In this document: positions 1 to 5,358 of the stretch, piece by piece
How the letters are laid out: each line of letters begins with the position of its first letter
How positions within the stretch are numbered: the stretch's first letter is position 1
Assembly: GCA_937895955.1 (NCBI GenBank)
Contig: CALAZI010000166.1
Coordinates: 1 to 5,538 of the forward strand
From: an uncultured Alphaproteobacteria bacterium
GTDB lineage: Bacteria > Pseudomonadota > Alphaproteobacteria > Caulobacterales > Parvularculaceae
Reading direction: 5' to 3'
DNA length: 5,538 nucleotides
Program-made: the position numbers and the translations under genes
Notes under the pieces: generated by a model
Told to the model about the DNA's origin: nothing
What the model saw: the letters and a program-made list of their open reading frames with translations, nothing else
The model's database searches: none

Positions 1-867
1 TTGCGCAGGGCGCGCATCGAAGGAGAGCTTGAAAGCCTGGGCTTTTCTTCCCTTCCCGAAGGAATCTTTGATCTTACCGGCGCAGAGATCGCCGCCATCC
101 ATGACGATCCGGAAACGGGTTGGCCTGCCGCCGGCCGTCTGATCCTCGACAATCTCACCTATGGCGCGATCAGCGCCAGGGCGGCTTCCGACGGCGAAAG
201 CGAAAAAGACCTCGCCAAAATGCGTATCGCGTGGCTGCGCCGGCAATATTCTCCGGCGAACGCCGGCAGATTAAGGGAGCGATTTCATCGGCTCATCCCA
301 TGGCTGCGTTGGCGGGCAGGGCTTGGAACGCCGCCGCGCGGAAAATTTTCGCCGCAACCGTTCGAGCAGATGGAAAAGGCGCTGCGCGCCGCGGGTCATG
401 ACTATGCGGCGACGCGGATCGCTGTCGAACGTCGCGAATGGCATCGCCGATGCGTTGATCGGGGGCTTGATCAGTTTTTAAACGGCGTTTTGAAATGGAC
501 ATCCGACTACGGATATTCCCCATTTCGGGCGGCGCTCTGGTATGCCCTCTGGGTCGCTCTCGGCGCATGGCGCATACGTGAGCGGCTTACCGATAACGGA
601 TTTGAAATCGCCGATGAGGGCATGTCGACGCATGGCGATTTGCATCTGGAGCCGGTCGCCTATGCGATCGATCTGACTATTCCCATCGTTGATTTCGGTC
701 AGGCGTCGGCGTTTCGGCCGGTTCCCGGCTGCGCGGAGCTGTTCAGTTTGCAGCTCTTTTGTCAATGGCGCGATCTCGCCGAGGTCGGCTATTCGCTGGT
801 CGGCTTCACGTTTTTTTCAATTCTTGTCCTGACGCTCACCGGCGTCATTCGCAGCGACGCGGAATAG
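1..867 (+). CDS. C-terminal part of a membrane-anchored protein of the type often labelled membrane-associated oxidoreductase / pentapeptide-repeat protein (5' truncated)
   Basis: The reading frame is open from the first base to a TAG at 865-867. The initial TTG is probably just an internal codon, because there is no upstream sequence to judge it and the protein begins inside what looks like a repeat or globular region (DLTGAEI, residues 24-30). Visible landmarks are WLRRQYS (78-84), FSPQPFEQM (116-124), an AAGHDYAATRI stretch (130-140), DYGYSP (169-174), a hydrophobic segment at about 174-190, IPIVDFGQ (227-234) and a C-terminal membrane helix at about 262-283 that ends in TGVIRSD. From memory, this order (PQPxEQ, YGYxP, PIVDxxQ, final helix plus GxIRxD) is the C-terminal half of long proteins in many proteobacteria that carry pentapeptide-like repeats upstream. 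The oxidoreductase label is an annotation tradition; I see no cofactor motif. The gene ends head-on against the next gene with no gap. Confidence 0.72.
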   Translation: MRRARIEGELESLGFSSLPEGIFDLTGAEIAAIHDDPETGWPAAGRLILDNLTYGAISARAASDGESEKDLAKMRIAWLRRQYSPANAGRLRERFHRLIPWLRWRAGLGTPPRGKFSPQPFEQMEKALRAAGHDYAATRIAVERREWHRRCVDRGLDQFLNGVLKWTSDYGYSPFRAALWYALWVALGAWRIRERLTDNGFEIADEGMSTHGDLHLEPVAYAIDLTIPIVDFGQASAFRPVPGCAELFSLQLFCQWRDLAEVGYSLVGFTFFSILVLTLTGVIRSDAE

Positions 868-1734
868 TCATCGCTCCGCCTCGCCGACGATTCCGACAAT
901 CGGACCCATGGCGACGCCGGGATCGTTGCGATCGAGTTCAGGCGCATAGAGGCGAGAGATCGTTCCGTCGAGATAGAGCGCGTTCGGGCAATCCAGCGCA
1001 TCGCGGAAATAGGTCGCGAATTCATGGAATGTCACGGGCGTGTCGCTGAGCGCGAAGACGACGCTTCCGTCCTTTCTGACGCCGACGCCGTTGCGTCGTT
1101 TTCTCGACGTCGCGTCGACGAGAAATCGCGGATGGATCGCGCCGGCGATGACAAGCATCGGTCCTGATTGCGTGGCGAAGATGACGCGGCTCCCCTCTCC
1201 CGCTTGCGGGAGAGGGGTCGGGGGTGAGGGGGAATCATTCTTCGCCCCGCAGGTTGATCTGGTTGTTTCTGCTTCCTCGCCCTCACCCCTAACCCCTCTC
1301 CCGCAAGCGGGAGAGGTGAATTGTGCGATAAAATCTTCCGTCTTCGTCACATGCGCGCCGCCGGCGTCATCCATCCAGAAAACGCCGTTCGGCTTCAGGT
1401 GAAAATTGCCGGGGCCGTCTTTCGTCGAAATCTTTTTCCGCTCCTCGCCATTTTCAATATAAAGTCCGACCGGCGAGCGATCCTCGTGATACATGCCGGC
1501 GTTCATCGCGAAGAGCAGCTTTTCGCCTTGCGCCTCCAGCGCCGCTGATACGGGGCCGAAATCGCCGTAAGGCTCTCCCGCTTCGTCATTCAGAAAAAGA
1601 CGGATGTCGTGCCGCGCAGGATCGAAATCGCAGATGACATAGCGCGCATCGCCTTGCGCGTCCTCGCGGCAGGCGGCTTCAGCCGCGCTCCAAAGCGCCA
1701 TTGTCGCCGCCAGTCCCGCCGCCACTCTTCTCAT
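868..1734 (-). CDS. Secreted phosphodiester glycosidase (NAGPA/DUF2233) family protein with an in-frame repeat insertion
   Basis: A predicted 288-residue exported protein. Residues 1-20 look like a signal peptide (MRRV, then a hydrophobic core ending SAAEA). Family landmarks follow in order: MNAGMY (77-82), KPNGVFW (114-120), ATQSGPMLV (187-195), RNGVGV (214-219) and ALYLDGTISRLY (252-263). These are typical of the NAGPA / YigE-like DUF2233 domain, whose known members cleave phosphodiester-linked sugars; the substrate here is unknown. Residues 141-182 do not belong to the domain. They are encoded by a palindromic repeat doublet and carry the low-complexity peptides SPACGRG and PTPLPQAGEG between the domain's two halves. 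Without them the protein would be close to 246 residues. The frame stays open across the insertion, so the gene may be functional. ATG 1734 is chosen because GAGGA (1744-1740) lies 5 nt upstream; ATG 1746, four codons earlier, is the alternative. An ATG at 1917 would overlap the divergent gene and place 61 unrelated residues before the signal peptide. Confidence 0.87.
   Translation of the reverse strand: MRRVAAGLAATMALWSAAEAACREDAQGDARYVICDFDPARHDIRLFLNDEAGEPYGDFGPVSAALEAQGEKLLFAMNAGMYHEDRSPVGLYIENGEERKKISTKDGPGNFHLKPNGVFWMDDAGGAHVTKTEDFIAQFTSPACGRGVRGEGEEAETTRSTCGAKNDSPSPPTPLPQAGEGSRVIFATQSGPMLVIAGAIHPRFLVDATSRKRRNGVGVRKDGSVVFALSDTPVTFHEFATYFRDALDCPNALYLDGTISRLYAPELDRNDPGVAMGPIVGIVGEAER
1189..1317. 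repeat. Inverted pair of REP-like palindromes (BIME-type doublet) inside the NAGPA-family gene
   Basis: The left unit has a perfect 12-bp stem, CCCCTCTCCCGC (1192-1203) against GCGGGAGAGGGG (1206-1217), followed by a tail TCGGGGGTGAGGG (1218-1230). The right unit has a perfect 10-bp stem, CCTCTCCCGC (1295-1304) against GCGGGAGAGG (1307-1316), preceded by CCCTCACCCCTAA (1280-1292). Read on the minus strand, the right unit with its tail matches the left unit almost base for base over about 40 nt, so the two are inverted copies separated by roughly 47 nt. This is the architecture of REP/BIME elements. Such CCCTCTCCCGC palindromes are common in intergenic DNA of alphaproteobacteria (recalled, not searched). 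I see no clear target-site duplication at the edges and no transposase nearby. Confidence 0.87.
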
Positions 1735-1739
1735 ACGCT

Positions 1740-1744
1740 TCCTC
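1740..1744 (-). promoter_or_regulatory. Ribosome binding site deciding the glycosidase start
   Basis: GAGGA on the minus strand, 5 nt before ATG 1734. The competing ATG at 1746 overlaps this site and has no purine-rich sequence of its own upstream, which favours 1734. Confidence 0.5.
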
Positions 1745-1875
1745 ATTGCATCGCCGCGACTATAAGTCGTTTGGTGGCGAAAATGGGGAGGCCTGCGCGC
1801 CCGATGGTCGGCGCCGTTGATCTCAATCATGGAGGGTCTTTCCGAAGCGTGTAATATCAACTGTCGCATTGAGCG

Positions 1876-1881
1876 AAGGAG
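1876..1881 (+). promoter_or_regulatory. Strong Shine-Dalgarno of the small membrane protein gene
   Basis: AAGGAG sits 6 nt before ATG 1888, one of the best ribosome binding sites in the window. It is the main evidence that this short reading frame is translated, and it argues against an out-of-frame start at 1907. Confidence 0.7.
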
Positions 1882-1887
1882 AGGCGC

Positions 1888-2088
1888 ATGGACAGGTCGG
1901 TGAAGATTGAACAGCATGGCGGGCTCGGCGTTTTATGGTGCATCGGCTGGCTGTTCACGATTGGTTACCTCAAAACGGGTTTCTGGAAGGGCGTTCTCGC
2001 GCTGCTCGTGTGGCCCTATTTCCTCGGCGCCGAGTTCGCGCCGACGGGCGCGCCAACGCCGGTTGAGCGGACGCCGGATGCGCAATAA
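1888..2088 (+). CDS. Small conserved-type membrane protein, 66 residues, unknown function
   Basis: The protein starts with a polar N-terminus (MDRSVKIEQHGG, residues 1-12). Two hydrophobic stretches follow, at about 13-28 (LGVLWCIGWLFTIGYL) and about 32-50 (FWKGVLALLVWPYFLGAEF). They are joined by a short KTG turn and followed by a soluble tail rich in Pro and Thr. This suggests a two-helix hairpin in the inner membrane. The many Trp and Gly residues and the WPYFLG motif look like real protein rather than a random frame, and from memory resemble small uncharacterised proteins seen in other proteobacteria. The strong AAGGAG site supports the start. It is transcribed away from the glycosidase gene and lies 70 nt before the DsrE-like gene, so the two may be cotranscribed. 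No function can be assigned. Confidence 0.75.
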   Translation: MDRSVKIEQHGGLGVLWCIGWLFTIGYLKTGFWKGVLALLVWPYFLGAEFAPTGAPTPVERTPDAQ

Positions 2089-2158
2089 GGCCTGTCGCAA
2101 AGGTTGATCGCGCGGCGCGCGCGCCTATCATCCGTGCGGCTTAGGGAAAGGTATTGTC

Positions 2159-2692
2159 ATGCGCTTTGCCGTTATCGCCGCCGCGGTCATCGCCGCTTCG
2201 CCCGCTTTCGCCCAGAATGCGGCCTTTCACGCCGGGACCTATATTGCGGAATTCGGCCCGGTCGCGAGCGTCGAGAGCGACCTCGCCATTCCGAAAAAAA
2301 CGGCGTTCAAAATTCGCTATGACGTCAAGGACGCCGCGATGCCGGGCGAACTCAGCAAGAACCTTGTCGCTGTCGCGCGCTTTCTCAATATGAGCGTTGA
2401 AAACGGCGTCGCGCCGGAACGGATCAGGCTCGCCGTCGTCGTGCATGGCGGCGCGACGAAAGATCTGATGCTCGATGCGCGCTATCAGGCGGAAAAGAAC
2501 GCGGCGAACGCCAATGCGCCGTTGATCGCCGCGCTCATTGAAAAAGGCGTCGACATCTATCTCTGCGGGCAGAGCGCGGCCGCCTATGAAGTGACGAAGG
2601 AGGATCTGTCGCCAGGCGTGAAGATGTCGCTTTCGGCGATGCACGCGCACGCCATCCTCGACAGCGAAGGCTATTCGCTCAATCCGTTTTGA
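2159..2692 (+). CDS. Periplasmic DsrE/DsrF-like protein
   Basis: A 177-residue protein with a clear signal peptide (1-18, ending PAFA before Gln), so it should act in the periplasm. The mature part fits the DsrE-like fold: a strand and turn RLAVVVHGGATKDLM (90-104), a helical region with YQAEKNAANANAPLIAAL (109-126), then GVDIYLCGQSAA (130-141) with a single mature cysteine, C136, at the position where DsrE-family proteins often keep a conserved Cys. Cytoplasmic DsrE members take part in sulfur transfer; the role of exported members is poorly known, so sulfur chemistry here is inference. The AAGG at 2148-2151 is 7 nt before the ATG. The gene overlaps the oppositely oriented membrane-protein gene by 22 nt at their 3' ends. 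Confidence 0.85.
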   Translation: MRFAVIAAAVIAASPAFAQNAAFHAGTYIAEFGPVASVESDLAIPKKTAFKIRYDVKDAAMPGELSKNLVAVARFLNMSVENGVAPERIRLAVVVHGGATKDLMLDARYQAEKNAANANAPLIAALIEKGVDIYLCGQSAAAYEVTKEDLSPGVKMSLSAMHAHAILDSEGYSLNPF

Positions 2693-3129
2693 TCGCGTTT
2701 AGCGAACAGGCCGCAGATGACAAGCGCGACGCCGGCGATCATTGCGAATGATATGGAAAGAAGGCCGACGGTCACCAGATTTTCCTGCCATGGAGCGGCC
2801 GACGGCTGCGGGGAGGCGATCGGCGTCAGCGAACCGGTGTTCCAGATCGCTGCAAGAACAATGGTCAGCCAGTTGACGGTTGTTCCGTAGGCGAGAAGCC
2901 AGAACGCCGCCCTATCGAGCCGGACGCTGAGCCGGACATGCGGCCAGGCGGCGCCGAGCGCTATCAGGAAAGCGCCGTTCATCACGCCTTCAAGATGGGC
3001 GGAAAGGCCCATGCGCGGGTTCGCCGCGAAATTTGAAACGAGGCCGGTCAAGAGGCCGAGCATGAACAGGACGGCGCCGAGGCGCACGAAATTCCTGGCG
3101 ACCGGGTTTTCGAGCGATCGGCCTGTCAT
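2671..3129 (-). CDS. Four-helix membrane protein of the hydroxylaminobenzene mutase / styrene-oxide isomerase type
   Basis: A 152-residue protein with four predicted membrane helices, at about 14-34, 47-63, 75-96 and 116-142. The signature between helices 1 and 2 is NPRMGLSAHLEGVMNG (37-52), with His45. I recognise this as very close to the HabA/HabB hydroxylaminobenzene mutase pattern. It is also related to styrene-oxide isomerase, where the matching AHSGPALNG segment supplies a heme-binding histidine. Other family-like stretches are YGTTVNW (81-87) and the PIAxP...WQENLV segment (103-119). The predicted job is an isomerisation in the inner membrane; the natural substrate is unknown and the mutase name is by family only. 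ATG 3129 is preferred over TTG 3132, which would add one residue. The start lies 6 nt after the peptidase stop, so the two genes are almost certainly cotranscribed. Confidence 0.82.
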   Translation of the reverse strand: MTGRSLENPVARNFVRLGAVLFMLGLLTGLVSNFAANPRMGLSAHLEGVMNGAFLIALGAAWPHVRLSVRLDRAAFWLLAYGTTVNWLTIVLAAIWNTGSLTPIASPQPSAAPWQENLVTVGLLSISFAMIAGVALVICGLFAKRDQNGLSE

Positions 3130-3135
3130 CAACTC

Positions 3136-4437
3136 TCATAACTCCGGGGCGTCTTCGCGGGTCAGGCGCCAGATGAGAATCGCCGCGCGTTCGGTCGCCT
3201 CGCGGATTGAAGAAAGCCGCAACGATTCGTTTGGCGTATGCCCGCCTTCGCCGATCGGTCCGAGGCCGTCGAGCGCCGCGTCGACATAGGGTGCGGCGAA
3301 GGAAATATCCGCAGCGCCGCGTTCGGCAGGGTCGTTGCCGACGAATGGGCCGTAGCCGAGATCTTCGGCCGCCGCCGAATAAAGCGAAAGCAGCCGGTCG
3401 TTGCCGGCCGAAGGCGACATGGCGGGATAGGAATCGATGAACTCGATTTCGGCGTCCGTCAGCGGCAAATGACGCTCGACGATCTTGCGCATGACGGCGC
3501 GCGCCTTTTCTTTCTGTTCTTCTGAAATGAAGCGCAAATCGCCGTCGACGACCGCTTTCTGCGCGACGACATTCGTCTTGCCGAAGGCCGAGCCCTTGTT
3601 GGCGTCAAATTCATACTGAACGTCGCTGCCGCCGACCATCGCGCCGACATTGAAGGTCAGGTATTTTTGCTTGTGGAGCTTCTCGTAAAAATCATTCATG
3701 ATCCGCGCCGCTTCAAAGATCGCGCCGGCGCCGACATCGTCGCGAAAAATGCCGCTTGAATGATTGCGCTTGCCGCTCGTCGTCAGCCGCCAGCCCGATG
3801 CGCCGCGCCGCGAGGTGACGGCGACGCCTTCCTCGCCGGCCTCGAAATTGAGCGCGACGTCAGCGCGCATCGCCGCCTCGATGAGCGATTTGCGCGTAAC
3901 ATCGATCGGCTTGCCGGTGAATTCCTCATCGCCCGTGAAGACGATCTCGATCGCCGCGCCGTCAAGCGCGCCGGCGTCGGCGAGCGCCTTCAGCGCATAG
4001 AGAACGACGACGTCGCCGCCTTTCATGTCCTCAACGCCGGGGCCGTAGGCCGTGTCGCCTTCCCGGCGGAAAGCGGCCGCGCCGTCTTCCGATTCATAAA
4101 CGGTGTCGAGATGGCCGATGAGCAGAATTTTGCGGCCGCGGCCGCCGTCACGTTTTGCGATCAGATGCCCGGCGCGATTGACCTCGTCCGGAAAGCTTTC
4201 CCAGCGTGTTTCAAAGCCGAGTTCTTCAAACGCGGCGGAAAATTCCGCGCCGACCGCCCGGACGCCGTCATGGCTCATCGTGCCCGAGGCGATATTGACG
4301 ACCGTTTCGAGGAAGTCGACCGCTTCCGTCTCGCGCGCGGCGACGGCGTCGCGAATTTTCTGCTCCTCAGGCGAGATCGCGGCGGCGGCGATCTGCGGCC
4401 AGAAAAGCAGCGCAAAGGCGAATATGTGCTTTTTCAT
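3136..4437 (-). CDS. Secreted M20 family zinc peptidase (glutamate carboxypeptidase-like)
   Basis: A 433-residue protein with a signal peptide (1-20, MKKHIF...QIAAAA), so it is predicted to be periplasmic. All M20 metal-site motifs are present: LIGHLDTVYE with His109 and Asp111, GPGVEDMKGG with bridging Asp137, FTGDEEFTGKP with catalytic Glu171 and metal Glu172, LNFEAGEE with Glu199, and GEGGHTPNE with His400. KRNHSSGIF (223-231) and DGDLRF (298-303) match the inserted dimerisation domain. The layout is most like carboxypeptidase G2 / ArgE-DapE relatives, which remove an amino acid from an amide or peptide substrate with two zinc ions. The exact substrate cannot be read. ATG 4437 is chosen because AGGA (4449-4446) lies 8 nt upstream and the signal peptide then begins properly with MKK; ATG 4458 adds seven residues and has no ribosome binding site. 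It sits between two cotranscribed genes. Confidence 0.93.
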   Translation of the reverse strand: MKKHIFAFALLFWPQIAAAAISPEEQKIRDAVAARETEAVDFLETVVNIASGTMSHDGVRAVGAEFSAAFEELGFETRWESFPDEVNRAGHLIAKRDGGRGRKILLIGHLDTVYESEDGAAAFRREGDTAYGPGVEDMKGGDVVVLYALKALADAGALDGAAIEIVFTGDEEFTGKPIDVTRKSLIEAAMRADVALNFEAGEEGVAVTSRRGASGWRLTTSGKRNHSSGIFRDDVGAGAIFEAARIMNDFYEKLHKQKYLTFNVGAMVGGSDVQYEFDANKGSAFGKTNVVAQKAVVDGDLRFISEEQKEKARAVMRKIVERHLPLTDAEIEFIDSYPAMSPSAGNDRLLSLYSAAAEDLGYGPFVGNDPAERGAADISFAAPYVDAALDGLGPIGEGGHTPNESLRLSSIREATERAAILIWRLTREDAPEL

Positions 4438-4445
4438 CCTGTTTA

Positions 4446-4449
4446 TCCT
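4446..4449 (-). promoter_or_regulatory. Ribosome binding site deciding the M20 peptidase start
   Basis: AGGA on the minus strand, 8 nt before ATG 4437. The in-frame upstream ATG 4458 has only a GC-rich sequence before it, so translation probably begins at 4437. Confidence 0.5.
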
Positions 4450-4482
4450 GCCCCTCATGCGCGTTGCGGCGCGCTTTGCGGT

Positions 4483-5136
4483 TTATTCTTCGACCGGCTC
4501 GATAATGCGAACGGCCGGCGCGGTTTCGGCGAGCGTGAAAACGGCGTCTGTCAGATCAACGCTTTCGCCGAAATAGTCGATCAGCGCGGCGACGAGCCCG
4601 CCGGCGATTTCCTCCCGGCTTGCGCCGCCCGCCGGCGCGCCGGCATAGCCGGACCAGACGCGCTCACCGCCGCGGCGGGCGTAGACCGTCACCCTTATTT
4701 GCGGGGCGTCCTTCGGCTGGGTGCGGGGGTGATCGACCCATTCGGCGTAGAGCTTCGGATCATTGATCGTGTCGGTCGGATCGCGATCATAAGACGAAAT
4801 CTGGATCGGCGATTTCGGCAAGGGCTTGCGGCCTTTCGGTCCGGGCGTTTCGACGCTGACGGAGAAGGTGAGGCGCGCGTCGTTCGCCGACGGCGCCAGC
4901 TGAAATCCGCGCGCTTCGAGGCGCTCGATCATGATCCGCCGCGCCGCGTCCTCGATCAGCGTGCCGTGAAAGTCTGGCGCTTCGAAAGCCTCGCTCGTAT
5001 CGACAGGCGCCGCCGCGAACGTCCTGATCCAGCCGGCGGCCCGCGCCGCCGCGTCTTCCTGCGCCGCCGCGCCGAAAGGCGCGGCGAGCAATCCTGCGAT
5101 GAAGAACAATGCAAACCTTCCGGACGCCGCCGCCAT
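4483..5136 (-). CDS. Periplasmic protein, weakly DUF4136-like, unknown function
   Basis: A 217-residue protein. Residues 1-25 form a signal peptide (hydrophobic core ALFFIAGLLAAP, ending GAAA before Gln). No lipobox cysteine is present, so it should be soluble in the periplasm. The mature part has a helix followed by a GF turn (AARRIMIERLEARGFQL, 64-80) and then strands (DARLTFSVSVE, 86-96), and later QIRVTVYARRGGERVWSGYAG (146-166) and a helical segment REEIAGGLVAALIDYFG (174-190). The order of helix, RGF, ADLxxxVxV strand, RVWxG and terminal helix is reminiscent of DUF4136 proteins, but I would not insist on it. The start has no obvious Shine-Dalgarno sequence, which is odd for a first gene. 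It is followed after 45 nt by the peptidase gene, and on its upstream side 222 nt separate it from a TPP riboswitch on the same strand. Confidence 0.78.
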   Translation of the reverse strand: MAAASGRFALFFIAGLLAAPFGAAAQEDAAARAAGWIRTFAAAPVDTSEAFEAPDFHGTLIEDAARRIMIERLEARGFQLAPSANDARLTFSVSVETPGPKGRKPLPKSPIQISSYDRDPTDTINDPKLYAEWVDHPRTQPKDAPQIRVTVYARRGGERVWSGYAGAPAGGASREEIAGGLVAALIDYFGESVDLTDAVFTLAETAPAVRIIEPVEE

Positions 5137-5207
5137 CGTTTGAAAACCGTATATGGATTGATCGAATTGTTCGGAGAAGGATGGCGCAACAGCGAACCGC
5201 GCGCAAC

Positions 5208-5234
5208 GCGCAAAACCGTCACGGGGTTTTGCGC
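5208..5234 (-). promoter_or_regulatory. Perfect 10-bp hairpin in the leader between riboswitch and gene
   Basis: On the minus strand GCGCAAAACC (5234-5225) and GGTTTTGCGC (5217-5208) pair perfectly around a 7-nt loop. No T-run follows on either strand, so it is not a standard intrinsic terminator. It may be a structural part of the leader, a rho-dependent stop region, or a protein site. It lies 71 nt before the start codon of the DUF4136-like gene. Confidence 0.5.
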
Positions 5235-5260
5235 CCCGCCGCTGCTGGTCGCCCGATCAA

Positions 5261-5315
5261 GTCGCCTTTCTCGCCGTCGCATATGCGTTGGGGGCCCAGC
5301 GGCGAGAAAGTCGAC
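5261..5315 (-). promoter_or_regulatory. Long hairpin just downstream of the TPP aptamer, possible expression platform
   Basis: CTTTCTCGCCG (5266-5276) and CGGCGAGAAAG (5300-5310) form a perfect 11-bp stem. It extends through one mismatch into GTCG (5261-5264) with CGAC (5312-5315), for about 15 pairs. The 23-nt loop contains the palindrome CGCATATGCG (5278-5287). The hairpin begins 43 nt after the aptamer in the direction of transcription, where a riboswitch expression platform would be expected, but there is no T-tract to mark it as a terminator. Confidence 0.55.
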
Positions 5316-5358
5316 TCTTATGTTCCCGTCTCAGGCTTTCGCCGTTGAGCGGGCGCTT

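Larger units (their letters stand above)
1735..1887. promoter_or_regulatory. Divergent intergenic region expected to hold promoters for both flanking genes
   Basis: This stretch lies between two start codons facing away from each other, so both promoters should sit here or in the gene edges. On the minus strand TATAGT (1764-1759) is a reasonable -10 candidate about 25 nt before the glycosidase start, but no good -35 lies at the right distance. On the plus strand TAATAT (1852-1857) is a -10 candidate about 30 nt before the small membrane protein start, again with a poor -35. The position is well supported; the exact boxes are not. Confidence 0.35.

Noticed and set aside
1192..1316. The palindrome pair as a CRISPR array or intrinsic terminator
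   Set aside because: There are only two copies, in inverted rather than direct orientation, lying inside an open coding frame with no T-run.
1040..1402. Plus-strand frame with SPACGRG and PLTPLPQAGE peptides
   Set aside because: These peptides are only the reverse-strand reading of the inverted palindromic repeats; the rest is antisense to the glycosidase gene.
1735..1917. N-terminal extension of the glycosidase-family protein to ATG 1917
   Set aside because: It would overlap the start of the divergent small membrane protein gene and its ribosome binding site, and would place 61 unrelated residues before an obvious signal peptide.
2141..2650. A 169-codon minus-strand frame opposite the DsrE-like gene
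   Set aside because: It is Arg/His-rich antisense with no family resemblance, while the plus-strand product has a signal peptide and DsrE-like motifs.
4627..4642. GC-rich palindrome GCCGGCGCGCCGGC considered as a protein binding site
   Set aside because: It lies within the DUF4136-like coding sequence and encodes a normal Ala-Gly-Ala-Pro-Ala stretch. Such palindromes arise readily in this base composition.
4956..5282. A 108-codon minus-strand frame starting just after the riboswitch, considered as the missing riboswitch-controlled gene
   Set aside because: The product is an Arg/Ser-rich shadow that runs into the DUF4136-like gene in another frame, with no domain and no ribosome binding site.
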